The position numbers and the translations under genes were made by a program. From assembly GCF_000718635.1 (NCBI RefSeq), contig NZ_JOBF01000016.1, positions 124,001 to 188,000 of the forward strand: DNA of 64,000 nucleotides, read 5' to 3'. Positions within the stretch are counted from its first letter, which is position 1, and each line of letters begins with the position of its first letter. A model generated the notes under the pieces. That model did no database searches and was not told the DNA's origin. It worked only from the letters and a program-made list of their open reading frames with translations. This document shows, piece after piece, positions 54,962 through 64,000 of this stretch. The DNA is from Streptomyces varsoviensis. GTDB lineage: Bacteria > Actinomycetota > Actinomycetes > Streptomycetales > Streptomycetaceae.

Positions 54962-57900
54962 CTAGTTGTGCGAAACCCCGGCCGGTTCTGGAACCGTGCG
55001 CGTCGTGGTCCGCGCCCTTTCCGCGATGCGATCCGCGAGCCGGTGGGCGCCGCGCGCGCCGTCGCTGGGCATCTGGCCGGCGATACGCCCGCTCAGCGCG
55101 GTGTGCGTCGCCTCGTCGACGGCGTGGCCGCGGGCGGCGAGCCGCCGGCACATCAATTGGGCCAGTTCCTCCGCCGTGTAAGCGGGAAAGCGCACGTACT
55201 CGGAGAAGCACCGTGCCACGTCCGGCCGTTCGTTCAACGCCTCGCCGAGTCTGGTGTGGGCGCCGCGCAGCACCAGCACGGTCTGCGGGTTGCGGACCGC
55301 CGACCCCACCACGGCCTCCCACACCGCGCCGCGCTCCGCCTGGGGCCGCGCGGCGAAGGCCGCGTCGAGTTCGAGGTCCAGCACACCACCGTCCGCCTCG
55401 CCGAACAGCCAGGCCGCGAAGGCGCGAGCCTCCTCCGGGCGCCCGGCGTGCACCTGCGACAACGCCACCCGGTGCGACGCGCCGTTGCGCAACACCCCGG
55501 TCTCGGCGAGGCACTTCGCGTACAGCGTGGCAACCGCCCGGCGTCCGCTGCCCGGCTCCCCGGCGAGCACGACGTTCGCCGCCGGCGCCGGCGTCTCGCC
55601 CCGCTGCACCGAGGACACCAGCTCGTTGGTGCGCCTGAGCAGGACCGCGCGCACGTCGCGCAGGCCGCACAGCGCGGCCAGCCGCCGCATGGCGGGCGGC
55701 GGTTCGGCCGGAGCCTTGGGGGCGGCCACCGGGGCCTGCGCGGGTTCCGGACCGGGCGCCGGCTCCTGGGCGTGAGGGACGTCATGAGGCGGCTCCGGCT
55801 GAGGCTGCTCCTTCCCTTCGTCCTCTTCGTCCTCAAGCTCCGGCAGCGGGCCGACGTCCTCGGCCACCAGCCGGTTCAGCGTCCCGTCGTCACCGGAGGA
55901 GGTGGCCAGCCGGGACGCCTGATTGCTGATCATGGTCTCGAAGATCGACCGGGCGACACGGCCGTTACCGAACGTGGGCCCCTTGGGGATGTCCACGAAG
56001 TACCTGGTCAGCGCCTCAAGTCCGGAATCCTCAAGCTCGTAGTAGTGCTTGGCGCACAGCCCCTGCACGATGGTGACGAGCTCATCGACCTCGTAGTTGG
56101 GGAACTCCACGGTGCGGGAGAAGCGGGAGGCCATGCCGGGGTTGGACTCCAGGAACTGCTCCATCTGCTCGGAGTACCCGGCCACGATCACCACGATCTC
56201 GTCGCGGTGGTCCTCCATGAGCTTCATCAGCGTCTCGACGGCCTCCTGGCCGAAGTCCGGTCCGCTGCCGCCCGACTGATTGGTGAGGGTATACGCCTCG
56301 TCGATGAACAGGACACCGCCGAGCGCCTTCTCGAAGACCTCGGCGGTCTTGATCGCCGTACCGCCGATGATCTGTGCCACCAGCCCCGACCGGGAGACCT
56401 CGACGATGTGGCCCTGTCTGAGGATGCCGAGTTCGGCGAGGACCGCGCCGTAGAGCCGGGCGACGGTGGTCTTGCCGGTGCCGGGCGGGCCGGCGAAGAC
56501 GAGGTGGCGGCTCATGGGCGGCATGGGCAGGCCCAACTCCAGGCGCCGCTGGGCCATCTTGTTGACGTTGATCAGGCCGGTGACCTCGCGCTTGACGCTG
56601 TCCAGGCCGACCAGGGCCTCAAGCTCGGCCAGCGGCCCGTTGCCGATTCCCGCGGCAGCGCTCTCCTCCCTGCCGGTCCGGGCGCCGTCCTTCTTGTCGC
56701 GCATATCGGCGCCCGCCCCGGCCCAGGCCGGTTCGCTCGCCACCTGCTTGGGCCGCCGCTCGTCCTCGTCGCCGCGCAGGCGGTTGAAGCCGGTGCCGCC
56801 GTTGTCGGTGACCTCGCAGCGCTGGACGGTGACGGGTTCCTCGGAGTTGCTGCGGACGCCGTCGCCGACGTTGCCGGTGATGATGCAGTCGCTGATGTCG
56901 GCCCGGCCGGACGCCTGGACGTTGACGCCGTTGCCCCCCGCGTCGTGGACCCGGCAGCCGGTCGCGGTGAGCGCGCCGCCGCCCAGGACCCGCGCGCCGT
57001 CGCCGGCGGAGCGGGTCAGTTCGCTGCCGCGCAGCACGGCCTCGCCGTCCGTTCCCACCAGCACGCCGGCGCCGTCGACGGTGGAGGAATCCACCTCGGC
57101 GCGCGCCCCGCCGGACACCGCGACGCCCCACTCGCCCGCCGCGCGCAGCCGGACGTCCTCGAACACGGCGGTGGCGCTCTCGGACAGTTCGACGCCGACG
57201 CCGTGGTCGATGACGAGGTCCGCGTGGCGCAGCTCGACGCGGGAGGAGCCCGACACCCGCAGCCCGGCGCAGTCCTCCGTGACCGACAGGTCCCGGAACT
57301 CGGCGCGGGACTCGCCGCGAAGCTGGAGCGTGGTCCGCTTGGCGCCCTGTACGCGCAGCCGGTGGAACTCCGCCGTGCCGGCCTCCTCGATGAGGAGGGC
57401 CATCGGCGCGCCGCTGATCCGGCAGTCCTCCAGCCGAGGGGAGGAGCCCCCGGTGGACTGGAGGCCGCTGACCTTCGCCGAGGTGAGGTGGCAGCCGCGC
57501 AGCAGCGGGGCGGCTCCCCCGCTCACGTGCACGGACTGTTCGCCCGCCCCGCTCAGGGTGCAGTCGGTGAGGGTGGTGAGGCCGGTGCTGGTCAGGTAGG
57601 CGTCGAGGCCGGCGGACTCGGTGACGGTGACCCGCATGAGTTCGGCCCTGGCCTGCTGCTCCACTACGAGGGCCGGCTTCTGGCTGCCGGTCACGGTGGT
57701 GGTCTCGACGGTGACGCCGCCCTGCCCGTTCACGCAGATGCCGTTGCCGCCGACGCGTTCCAGTACGCAGTCGCGGATCGTCAGACGGCCCTTGTCGGCG
57801 ACGACGACGGCGGAGGAGCCGAGGTCGGTGACGGTGGTGCTTTCCACGGTGTTGTCGCTGTCGGCGGTCACCACGATGCCGGCGCCGCCGGGGTTGGTCA

Positions 57901-58294
57901 CCCGGCAGTCCCGCGCCGCGAGCTGCCCGGCCTGCCAGCACAGCAGCGCGGCCCATGCCTGGCTTCCGGTCACCGTGCAGCCGTCGAGCGCCGCCTGGCC
58001 GCGGCGTACGTCCAGCACGGCCGCGTTGGCGTCGGAGCCGCCGAGGGTGAGTCCGGCGAGCCGCACCACGTCGGCGTCCACCACGACCGTGCTGCCGACC
58101 GGTGACTCCAGCCGTACGGTGCCCGGATCGCCCTCGGCGGAGAGCGTCACCGCCCGGTTGAGGGTGAGCGCCTCGGTGTAGGTGCCCGGCGCGATGGCGA
58201 TGAGGGCGCCGTCGCCCGCCGCCGCCAGCGCCTGGGAGACCGTTCGATAGGCGCCGCTCTCGGTCGCCGAGACCTTCAAGACCTGACGGTTCAC
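54962..58294 (-). CDS. eccA: EccA-like AAA+ ATPase fused to a right-handed beta-helix
   Basis: The 1,110-residue protein has two parts. Residues ~10-520 are a parallel beta-helix of short repeats (such as VRLAGLTLGGSDANAAVLDV). Then an AAA+ domain of the CbxX/EccA type has Walker A GPPGTGKTT near residue 600 and Walker B VLFIDEAYTL. A second AAA-like domain near 880-1100 is degenerate: GEPGSGRRA replaces the Walker lysine with Arg, and the acidic Walker B pair is lost. EccA ATPases act on substrates in the cytosol before export. GTG 58294 overlaps the preceding stop, showing coupling. The beta-helix fusion is a Streptomyces variant; its ligand is unknown. Confidence 0.85.
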   Translation of the reverse strand: MNRQVLKVSATESGAYRTVSQALAAAGDGALIAIAPGTYTEALTLNRAVTLSAEGDPGTVRLESPVGSTVVVDADVVRLAGLTLGGSDANAAVLDVRRGQAALDGCTVTGSQAWAALLCWQAGQLAARDCRVTNPGGAGIVVTADSDNTVESTTVTDLGSSAVVVADKGRLTIRDCVLERVGGNGICVNGQGGVTVETTTVTGSQKPALVVEQQARAELMRVTVTESAGLDAYLTSTGLTTLTDCTLSGAGEQSVHVSGGAAPLLRGCHLTSAKVSGLQSTGGSSPRLEDCRISGAPMALLIEEAGTAEFHRLRVQGAKRTTLQLRGESRAEFRDLSVTEDCAGLRVSGSSRVELRHADLVIDHGVGVELSESATAVFEDVRLRAAGEWGVAVSGGARAEVDSSTVDGAGVLVGTDGEAVLRGSELTRSAGDGARVLGGGALTATGCRVHDAGGNGVNVQASGRADISDCIITGNVGDGVRSNSEEPVTVQRCEVTDNGGTGFNRLRGDEDERRPKQVASEPAWAGAGADMRDKKDGARTGREESAAAGIGNGPLAELEALVGLDSVKREVTGLINVNKMAQRRLELGLPMPPMSRHLVFAGPPGTGKTTVARLYGAVLAELGILRQGHIVEVSRSGLVAQIIGGTAIKTAEVFEKALGGVLFIDEAYTLTNQSGGSGPDFGQEAVETLMKLMEDHRDEIVVIVAGYSEQMEQFLESNPGMASRFSRTVEFPNYEVDELVTIVQGLCAKHYYELEDSGLEALTRYFVDIPKGPTFGNGRVARSIFETMISNQASRLATSSGDDGTLNRLVAEDVGPLPELEDEEDEGKEQPQPEPPHDVPHAQEPAPGPEPAQAPVAAPKAPAEPPPAMRRLAALCGLRDVRAVLLRRTNELVSSVQRGETPAPAANVVLAGEPGSGRRAVATLYAKCLAETGVLRNGASHRVALSQVHAGRPEEARAFAAWLFGEADGGVLDLELDAAFAARPQAERGAVWEAVVGSAVRNPQTVLVLRGAHTRLGEALNERPDVARCFSEYVRFPAYTAEELAQLMCRRLAARGHAVDEATHTALSGRIAGQMPSDGARGAHRLADRIAERARTTTRTVPEPAGVSHN

Positions 58295-61200
58295 TGGTTC
58301 CGCCCTCTCTGCGGCGCTGTGTTCGAGGCAGCGGGCGGCCGCGGCCCGGCTGTCGTGCCCGGGCGGGACTGCAACAGCCCGGGAGCGGAACGGAAGGCGT
58401 CCGCGTACTCGTCGGGAAGCGGATCGCCCACCGGGGTCCCGGTGTCCGACTCGGCCTGCTTCCACAGGGCGTGGAGCTGGTCGAGGCCGGTCAGGGCGAT
58501 CTCGTCGAGCGGAACGCGCTCTTCGCGCAGGTCGCCGGCCTCGTCGACCTCGGGCGCGGCCAGCTCTCGCAGCAGCACGGCGGGGCGGTCACCGGCCACC
58601 ACGCGCAGCACCTTGAACCGGGTGCCGGGCATGAACACCAGGCGGTCGGGGACTTCGGGCGCCAGCAGCCCGGTCCGCCGGGCCGTCAGCGACCAGAGCA
58701 CGATGTCGGTGTTGCCGCTCAGGCCCCGGCGGGCGGAGGACAGGGCGGACAGGAACGAGTACTCCGTGACCGGCTTTCCCTCCTCGTACCAGGCGCGTTC
58801 GGCGTCGCTGAGCGTGGCCCGCAGGATCGCGGCGCCCCGGTAGGACGGCAGCCGGCGCATACCGGCCGTGGCGCAGCGCGCGAGCGGCACGTGCGGTCCG
58901 GAACTGGCGGACCTGATGGCCGCGTCGATGTCCGGGGTGGCGCCGGAGAGGTACAGCCGCATGGCCGCGAGGTCGGTGAGCGCCTCGCCGGCGGAGCCGG
59001 GCGGGCCGCCGGCCAGTCCGGGCGACTGCGAGAGCACGCGGGCGACCACCGCCGCCGCGTTGTCGTACCGGCCGCCGAGGCTGCGGCGCACCCAGTCGCG
59101 TTCCTTCTCGACGCCCTTCGGGGACGGCTGCACGCTCGCGGCGGCCGAGGGGACGGGCTGGGCGCGGACCGTGCCCGGCTCCGCGTCGGCGAGCGGTGGC
59201 CGGGCGGGCGCGTCGGCGTCCCGTACCGGTCCGGGGTCCGCGACGGGCGGCGTCGGCCCGGCGGCCGGCGTCGGTTCGGGCGTCGGGGGCTGCGGGGCCG
59301 GTGGCGGTGTGTCGTCCCGGGCGGGGGTCTGCGGCGGCGGCGCGGTGGGCGGCTGCGAGGGCGAGGACTCCAGGCGGATGCTGGGCATGCTCGGCCCGGG
59401 TGCGGCGGGGGCCGGCAGGTTTTCGGGCGCGGCGGGCTCGGGCGCGGCGGGCTCGGAGGGACTTCCGGGGGACGGCGGACCGGCGGAGGGTGTGGGGCCG
59501 GGCTCCTCATCCTCCGTCCATTCCGGGGTGGCCGCCGGGGCAGGCGGAACCGGCGGGGCGGACGGAACCGGCGGGGCCGCGGGCCCTGCCGCGGGCGTCG
59601 GGGGCACGGGCGTGGCCGGGGTCGCCGGGCCCGTGCCGGCGGCCTCCGTCTCCTCCACGGGCGCCGCGGGCGGGCCGGACTGCTCCGGGGCCGCCACCGG
59701 GCGCGTGGCCGGCGGCGCGGGCAGCCCCGCCTGCGCCGGGCCGGCGTCCAGGCGCCCGGGCAACGGCGGTGCGGTGGGGCGCTGTACGGCGGCGTCCACG
59801 TCGGAGGCGGCCGGCCGGCGCACCGCGCCGGGTTCGGTCGCGAGCCCCTGGCCGGTCCAGTCGGCGGGCTGCCGTGGGGCGGGCCGTGACGCCTGGGCGT
59901 CCGAACCGCCCCCCAGCATCCAGCCCTCGGACCGTCCGGAGGTGGCGGTGGACGCGCGCTCCGCCTCCACCCGCGACATCTCGATCGCCGGCGGCCGGTA
60001 ACCGGCCGGGAGCGCCTTGCCCGCCTCGCTGGCGGGCAGCACCCGGGTGGTGTCGCGGAATCCCGGTTCCAGCGCGGGCAGCAGCTCATAGGCGACGGAC
60101 CGCAGGTGGTCGGCGAGGAGCGGGTCGGTCTGGTCGTACAGGAGGGCCGGGTGCGAGGGGTCGGCGGGGGCGGAGCGGACCGTGTCGCCGTCGTGCGGCT
60201 CGTTCCTCGACCGCACCCACAGGCCGCTCTGCACGACCTCCACGAGCACGTCGGACGTGTGCTGGTAGACGCCGGGCACGGACGTGGCGGTGGCGCCGGC
60301 CGGTACCCGCGCGTTCAACGGCACGGGGGGCGGCGCCGGTTCGCCGTTCGGCCCGCGCGGCGTGTAGCCGAACTCCTCGGCGTACGGGCGCCAGCCCAGG
60401 GTTCCGTCGGCCTGGAGCGTACGGACCTCCCGGGCCTCGCTCCCCGCGCCGGCCGAGGGCAGGCCCGCGTACACGGCGACGCGCTGGCCGAGCAGGTCGG
60501 CGAGCGCCTGCCCCAGCGGGGCGCCGTCGGGTACGGCCACCGGGCCGTAGGCGACGAACCGCACGAGGTGGCGGGCGCTGCTGGGCAGGGTCTCCCAGAA
60601 CGCGGCGACCTCCTCCAGCGGCAGCGCGTCCAGGGCTCCCGGGCTGCCGAGCGCGACGCCGAGCAGGTCGGGGTCGCCGGCGAGCAGGTCGACCAGGCGC
60701 CGCCGGTTTTCTTCGGTGCCGGCGTCCTCCCAGGAGCCCCGTATCCACACGCCGCCGGGCAGCGGTTCGGCGGTGCCGCCGGTGCCGATGTGCCACGGCT
60801 GGTCGGGGACGGAGTACTCCCACTGGGGCTTGGGGAACCGGCGCGAATCCGGGGCGAAGGTCTTGTTGGGCCGGTAGCGCAGCCAGCCCAGACCGTGGTG
60901 AGCGGGTACGAACAGCGCGCCGCCGGCCGCGGGGACCAGCGCCCCGTCGGGCGCCAGGATGACGCGGTCCAGGCGGTTGGCGAGCCACTGGGCGGCGCGT
61001 TGGACGTCCTCGCGGGTGCCCCGGCCGGGGACGAGACGGAAACTGTGGCCCTTGCGGTCCAGGGCGCGGGCCACGGTCTCCCACACGTCGTCCTCCGGAC
61101 GCGCGGGCAGGTCGAGGACGACGAGGGTGTGCTGCGGGTCGGCGGCCAGGCGCTCGGAGAAGGCCAGCGCGCGGTTGTCGACGAAGCCGCGCGGATGGAC

Positions 61201-61338
61201 CAGGAGCGCGTTGCCGATGTTCCTGGCCTCCAGCGTCGGGCCGACGGCGCGCAGCGCGGCCTTCGCCAGCCGGGCGGAGATCCGGTGGCGGTGATCGCGG
61301 CGGGGCGGGGGGTTCTCCTCGTCGAAGGCGGGTGCCAT
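58291..61338 (-). CDS. ESX-locus companion protein with a degenerate ADP-ribosyltransferase-like C-terminus
   Basis: The 1,015-residue protein has an N-terminal globular region (ARNIGNALLVHPRGFVDNRA, LVVLDLPARPEDDVWETVA) without membrane segments, a Pro/Ala-rich linker around residues 500-730, and a C-terminal domain resembling the ART fold: SYRGAAILRATL, EEGKPVTEYSFLSALSS, and DRLVFMPGTRFKVLRV. The Arg of the YRG motif remains, but STS and ExE are not conserved, so activity is doubtful. ATG 61338 follows GGAG; an upstream GTG at 61344 overlaps the eccB stop. Coupling with eccB and eccA implies a structural or regulatory role in the machine. Confidence 0.65.
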   Translation of the reverse strand: MAPAFDEENPPPRRDHRHRISARLAKAALRAVGPTLEARNIGNALLVHPRGFVDNRALAFSERLAADPQHTLVVLDLPARPEDDVWETVARALDRKGHSFRLVPGRGTREDVQRAAQWLANRLDRVILAPDGALVPAAGGALFVPAHHGLGWLRYRPNKTFAPDSRRFPKPQWEYSVPDQPWHIGTGGTAEPLPGGVWIRGSWEDAGTEENRRRLVDLLAGDPDLLGVALGSPGALDALPLEEVAAFWETLPSSARHLVRFVAYGPVAVPDGAPLGQALADLLGQRVAVYAGLPSAGAGSEAREVRTLQADGTLGWRPYAEEFGYTPRGPNGEPAPPPVPLNARVPAGATATSVPGVYQHTSDVLVEVVQSGLWVRSRNEPHDGDTVRSAPADPSHPALLYDQTDPLLADHLRSVAYELLPALEPGFRDTTRVLPASEAGKALPAGYRPPAIEMSRVEAERASTATSGRSEGWMLGGGSDAQASRPAPRQPADWTGQGLATEPGAVRRPAASDVDAAVQRPTAPPLPGRLDAGPAQAGLPAPPATRPVAAPEQSGPPAAPVEETEAAGTGPATPATPVPPTPAAGPAAPPVPSAPPVPPAPAATPEWTEDEEPGPTPSAGPPSPGSPSEPAAPEPAAPENLPAPAAPGPSMPSIRLESSPSQPPTAPPPQTPARDDTPPPAPQPPTPEPTPAAGPTPPVADPGPVRDADAPARPPLADAEPGTVRAQPVPSAAASVQPSPKGVEKERDWVRRSLGGRYDNAAAVVARVLSQSPGLAGGPPGSAGEALTDLAAMRLYLSGATPDIDAAIRSASSGPHVPLARCATAGMRRLPSYRGAAILRATLSDAERAWYEEGKPVTEYSFLSALSSARRGLSGNTDIVLWSLTARRTGLLAPEVPDRLVFMPGTRFKVLRVVAGDRPAVLLRELAAPEVDEAGDLREERVPLDEIALTGLDQLHALWKQAESDTGTPVGDPLPDEYADAFRSAPGLLQSRPGTTAGPRPPAASNTAPQRGRNQ

Positions 61339-61340
61339 CC

Positions 61341-62675
61341 TCACTCCGTTTTCGCCACGTCGACGGCGCGCGAGCGGCTGAGCCGCGGGCCGGCGGCGAT
61401 CTGGTCGAGCGTCGTCTTCGGCAGCGTCCGGGGGGTGACGCCGCCGAACCCGAGGGCCTGTCGGGCCTCGCCGAGCAGTTCGTACTTCACGCCCTGATCA
61501 GTGATCAGGTAGGGGTCCGGGGCGCGGGTGGCGCCGGACCGCTTGGGCGGCGCGGCGAGCACCGCGTGGTCCGTGGGGATCAGGACCGCCGTCCGAGAGG
61601 TCATGATCCGGCCGCTCTCCCGCACCACGGTGGGGTGTGCCGCGTCGTCGGTCCGCCTCAGGCACAGCGCGCTCTTGTCGTCGGAGGTGGTGTCCTTGGC
61701 CGCGAGCAGATCGGGGAGGCGGTGCAGCAGGGTGGTGTCGGAGGAGGCCGGGACGGCGGCGATGTCCGTGGGGCTCACCCGCACCGGCTCCCGGCCGCCC
61801 GGCTGGGCGGCGAGGAGCGCGGCCTCGGTCTGGTTGGCCGGGGCCATGCCGTCGGCGCGGAGCACGTAGTAGTGGCTGGTGCTGCCGACGACGGTACGGA
61901 AGAGGGCGCCCACGGGCTGTGCGGTGCCGGCGACCGTGCGACCGCCGTGGCCGGCCCCGGGGATCGTGGCGGGGCCGGCGGCGGGACCGGTGGGCAGCGC
62001 GTCCAGCCACGTCTCGGTGGCCGGGATCGGCCGCTCGGCGTCGAGGCCGAGGGCCAACAGCGAGGTGTGGCCCTTGATGAGGTACTTGGTGTCGTTCCAG
62101 ATCACGTAGCGGCTGCCGTGCGCGCCCGACACCAGCACCCTGGTGTCGTCCGGGACGGCCCGGGCGGACGTCGGCGCGAAGTCCAGCCGTTCGACGGGCT
62201 GCTCACCGGGCAGCAGGCAGTCGGTCCAGGCCCCGGTCACCAGGGAGTCCGGCTTCGCGACGTCGTCGGGGGCCCCGGCGATGCCGATGGTCGGGCCGCG
62301 CCGCACGTCGGACAGCGCCTTCCGGGACGCCTCGGTGACCTGGGTGCCGCTGCCGGCGGCCAGGAGCGCGGAGGAGTAGTTCAGGGTCGGGTGCAGCTCG
62401 CCCTTGGCGTAGAGGTAGCGGGTGCCGGTCTCCTTCTGCACGACCAGGGCACCGTCGTGCTGCCAGGAGGTGTCCTCGGCCGCGGCCGGCATGAGGAGGC
62501 CGAAGACGGCGGAGCCGAGCACGAGCAGCACGGCGAGGATGGCGCCGAACATGGCGCCGAGCCCGGCGTTGCGCATGGGCGCCTCGCCGTTGCCGGCGTC
62601 ACCGGAGACCAGCGCGGAGGCCAGCCGTCCGGTGGCGAACTGGTAGGCGTGGAGGTGGTCGCGACGGGTTTGCAC
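61341..62675 (-). CDS. eccB: EccB, type VII secretion membrane protein
   Basis: The 444-residue protein begins with the family signature RRDHLHAYQFATGRLASALV, has one membrane helix at about residues 36-62, and then a large extracytoplasmic domain with the R-repeat features (GTRYLYAKGELHPTLNYSSAL; SHYYVLRADGMAPANQTEAALL; YLITDQGVKYELLG). Two cysteines (about 153 and 315) could form the known disulfide. EccB is a core part of the ESX translocon. GTG 62675 has GAGGGGA upstream. The stop overlaps the start region of the next gene. Confidence 0.95.
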   Translation of the reverse strand: MQTRRDHLHAYQFATGRLASALVSGDAGNGEAPMRNAGLGAMFGAILAVLLVLGSAVFGLLMPAAAEDTSWQHDGALVVQKETGTRYLYAKGELHPTLNYSSALLAAGSGTQVTEASRKALSDVRRGPTIGIAGAPDDVAKPDSLVTGAWTDCLLPGEQPVERLDFAPTSARAVPDDTRVLVSGAHGSRYVIWNDTKYLIKGHTSLLALGLDAERPIPATETWLDALPTGPAAGPATIPGAGHGGRTVAGTAQPVGALFRTVVGSTSHYYVLRADGMAPANQTEAALLAAQPGGREPVRVSPTDIAAVPASSDTTLLHRLPDLLAAKDTTSDDKSALCLRRTDDAAHPTVVRESGRIMTSRTAVLIPTDHAVLAAPPKRSGATRAPDPYLITDQGVKYELLGEARQALGFGGVTPRTLPKTTLDQIAAGPRLSRSRAVDVAKTE

Positions 62676-62684
62676 GGAGTCCCC

Positions 62685-64000
62685 TCAGCCGGCGGCGACG
62701 CGCACGTGCGCGTAGACGTGGAGGAGTTGCAGCAGCAGCGGCACCAGGGCGAGCGCCGTCAGCATCTCCAGGATGTCCGCCGTACGCCCCCACACCGGCA
62801 GCAGGCGCGCGGTGGGCAGCCGCCACGCGCCGACCAGCACCAGCAGCGCGCCGAGCAGCAATCCGACCAGCAGCGCGCAGCGCCCGGCGGGGGAGGTGAG
62901 CGACGCGGCCCAGCCGAGCACCCCGGCGAGCAGGCCGATCACGCCGCACAGCACGGCCGGAACCCGCTGCCAGGTCGTGATCAGGTGCTTGGAGCGCAGC
63001 AGCATCGCGGTGGCGAACACCAGCGGGAAGACCCAGCCGATCCACCCGTCGGCGCGGGCCGTCAGCACGAAGGCGCCGGAGCACAGGGCGGCGGTGGCGG
63101 CGGTGACCATCGTCAGGAACGCGTCGGCGATGGCCGCCCTGCGCTTGACCTGGCTCTCGGAGATGGGGTCGGTGTCCTCCTGGAGCTCCGCGGCGTTGTG
63201 CGGCAGTTGCGGCACCCGCAGCCGGGCCAGCCGCAGCGACGCGCGGGGCGCGAGGTGGCCGAAGAAGAACGCGACGACCGCGACCGTACCGGCGCTGCGC
63301 GGCGCGTCCCAGTCGAGGAGGAGGCCGGCGCCCGCGGTGAGGGTGACGAGCACCGCCGTGGCGAGAACGGCGCCGGTGACCGCGACCGGAATCCGGGCGA
63401 CGGGCAGCAGCACGACGGCGGCCACCAGGGCGGCGGCCGCGCCGCCGAGCAGGAGGTCGCCGGGGGCCGGTGAGGTGAGCGCGGCGGCCGAGTGGACGGA
63501 GGTCAGGCCGGCCAGCGCCGCGTTGGCGCACGCGCCGAGGCCGGTCACCAGCGCGATCCCGCGGTCGTCGGACCACTGCCGGTCCAACGCGCAGCCCACG
63601 CCGAGCACCAGGGTGGACAGCGCGTAGACCACGGGGACCAGCACCCCGTGCCCGAGCACCGGGACGGCCGTGGCCAGCGTGACCAGCACGAGGCAGGCGA
63701 GGCCGAGGAAGAGCCGGCGGGTCAGCTCCGGACGCCACCGGTTGGTGTGCGCGCCCACGGCCCGCCCCACGCCGTCGGAGACATCGTCGTACTCCAGTTC
63801 AGGCATCGGGTCGTCGGCGGGCCGCAGGTAGAGGACGTCGCCGTGGACGAGCCCCGCGCTCTCCGGCGAGTCGTCCAGGTCCAGCGGCGCCTCGCCCAGG
63901 CGTTGCAGGGTCCAGGTCTGGGCCGGCCTGGCGGGGTCGGCGGAGACGCTCCGCAGCAGGCGTGGCAGCAGCGCGGAGACGGGGGTGGTGACGGGTACGG
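62685..64000 (-). CDS. eccD: EccD, type VII secretion integral membrane protein (5' end beyond the window)
   Basis: At least 437 codons are visible. The right-edge part on the minus strand encodes the end of a YukD ubiquitin-like domain (QTWTLQRLGEAPLDLDDS, LVHGDVLYLRP), joined to about 11 transmembrane helices from RRLFLGLACLVLVTL to LALVPLLLQLLHVYAHVRV. This is the EccD architecture, the channel-forming subunit. The gene ends 10 bp before eccB. A further start exists outside, so this is a partial entry. Confidence 0.93.
   Translation of the reverse strand, partial: VPVTTPVSALLPRLLRSVSADPARPAQTWTLQRLGEAPLDLDDSPESAGLVHGDVLYLRPADDPMPELEYDDVSDGVGRAVGAHTNRWRPELTRRLFLGLACLVLVTLATAVPVLGHGVLVPVVYALSTLVLGVGCALDRQWSDDRGIALVTGLGACANAALAGLTSVHSAAALTSPAPGDLLLGGAAAALVAAVVLLPVARIPVAVTGAVLATAVLVTLTAGAGLLLDWDAPRSAGTVAVVAFFFGHLAPRASLRLARLRVPQLPHNAAELQEDTDPISESQVKRRAAIADAFLTMVTAATAALCSGAFVLTARADGWIGWVFPLVFATAMLLRSKHLITTWQRVPAVLCGVIGLLAGVLGWAASLTSPAGRCALLVGLLLGALLVLVGAWRLPTARLLPVWGRTADILEMLTALALVPLLLQLLHVYAHVRVAAG

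Overview
The window is high-GC DNA with GTG starts, ATGA/GTGA gene overlaps and a Streptomyces-style gene set (MmyB-type regulator, Atu4866-domain protein, ESX genes with YbaB and WXG100 partners). It is most likely a Streptomyces or close-relative chromosome, probably an accessory-rich arm. I see no rRNA, tRNA or CRISPR array.

Region 1 (1-4578): end of a possible flavin monooxygenase, a SnoaL-like protein, and an MmyB-type XRE regulator divergent from an Atu4866-domain protein, a 14-TM MFS exporter and an SDR oxidoreductase. Region 2 (4750-13715) is a complete-looking N-acetylgalactosamine/galactosamine catabolic locus: a Tat-exported clan GH-D glycosidase, a GntR/UTRA regulator, GatZ/KbaZ, AgaS, a BadF-type sugar kinase, a DMT-family permease and a class II aldolase. 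A recurring half-site CTGGTMTGC lies in both regulatory regions. Region 3 (14049-15534) holds an amino-acid permease remnant translationally coupled to a GNAT acetyltransferase.

Region 4 (15643-20553, minus strand) is the most unusual small system. An AraC-type regulator is followed by a 69-residue precursor with a 26-residue leader ending in an AxA site and a core with 10 cysteines. Then come a MauE-like membrane protein, a membrane-anchored TlpA-like CxxC protein, an ABC exporter without a C39 peptidase domain, and a stand-alone S26 signal peptidase, ending at a hairpin terminator. Together these look like a factory for an exported, leader-cleaved, disulfide-rich peptide. Region 5 (20554-22573) has a lipoprotein gene and gene or IS remnants.

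Region 6 (22574-64000, minus strand) is the downstream two thirds of an ESX/type VII secretion locus: eccD (partial), eccB, an ART-fold companion protein, an EccA-like ATPase fused to a beta-helix, two WXG100 proteins, a third small WXG100-like protein, two EspB/PPE-like paralogues, YbaB, an EspC-like protein and an SseB-like associated protein. It ends with a giant WXG100-headed toxin-like locus of about 7,700 codons (45733 to 22574). That locus is broken into three reading frames exactly at two copies of a 222-bp direct repeat, so it looks like an intragenic cassette array. One cassette carries a recognisable ADP-ribosyltransferase domain. No immunity gene could be recognised. eccC, eccE and mycP would lie beyond the right edge.
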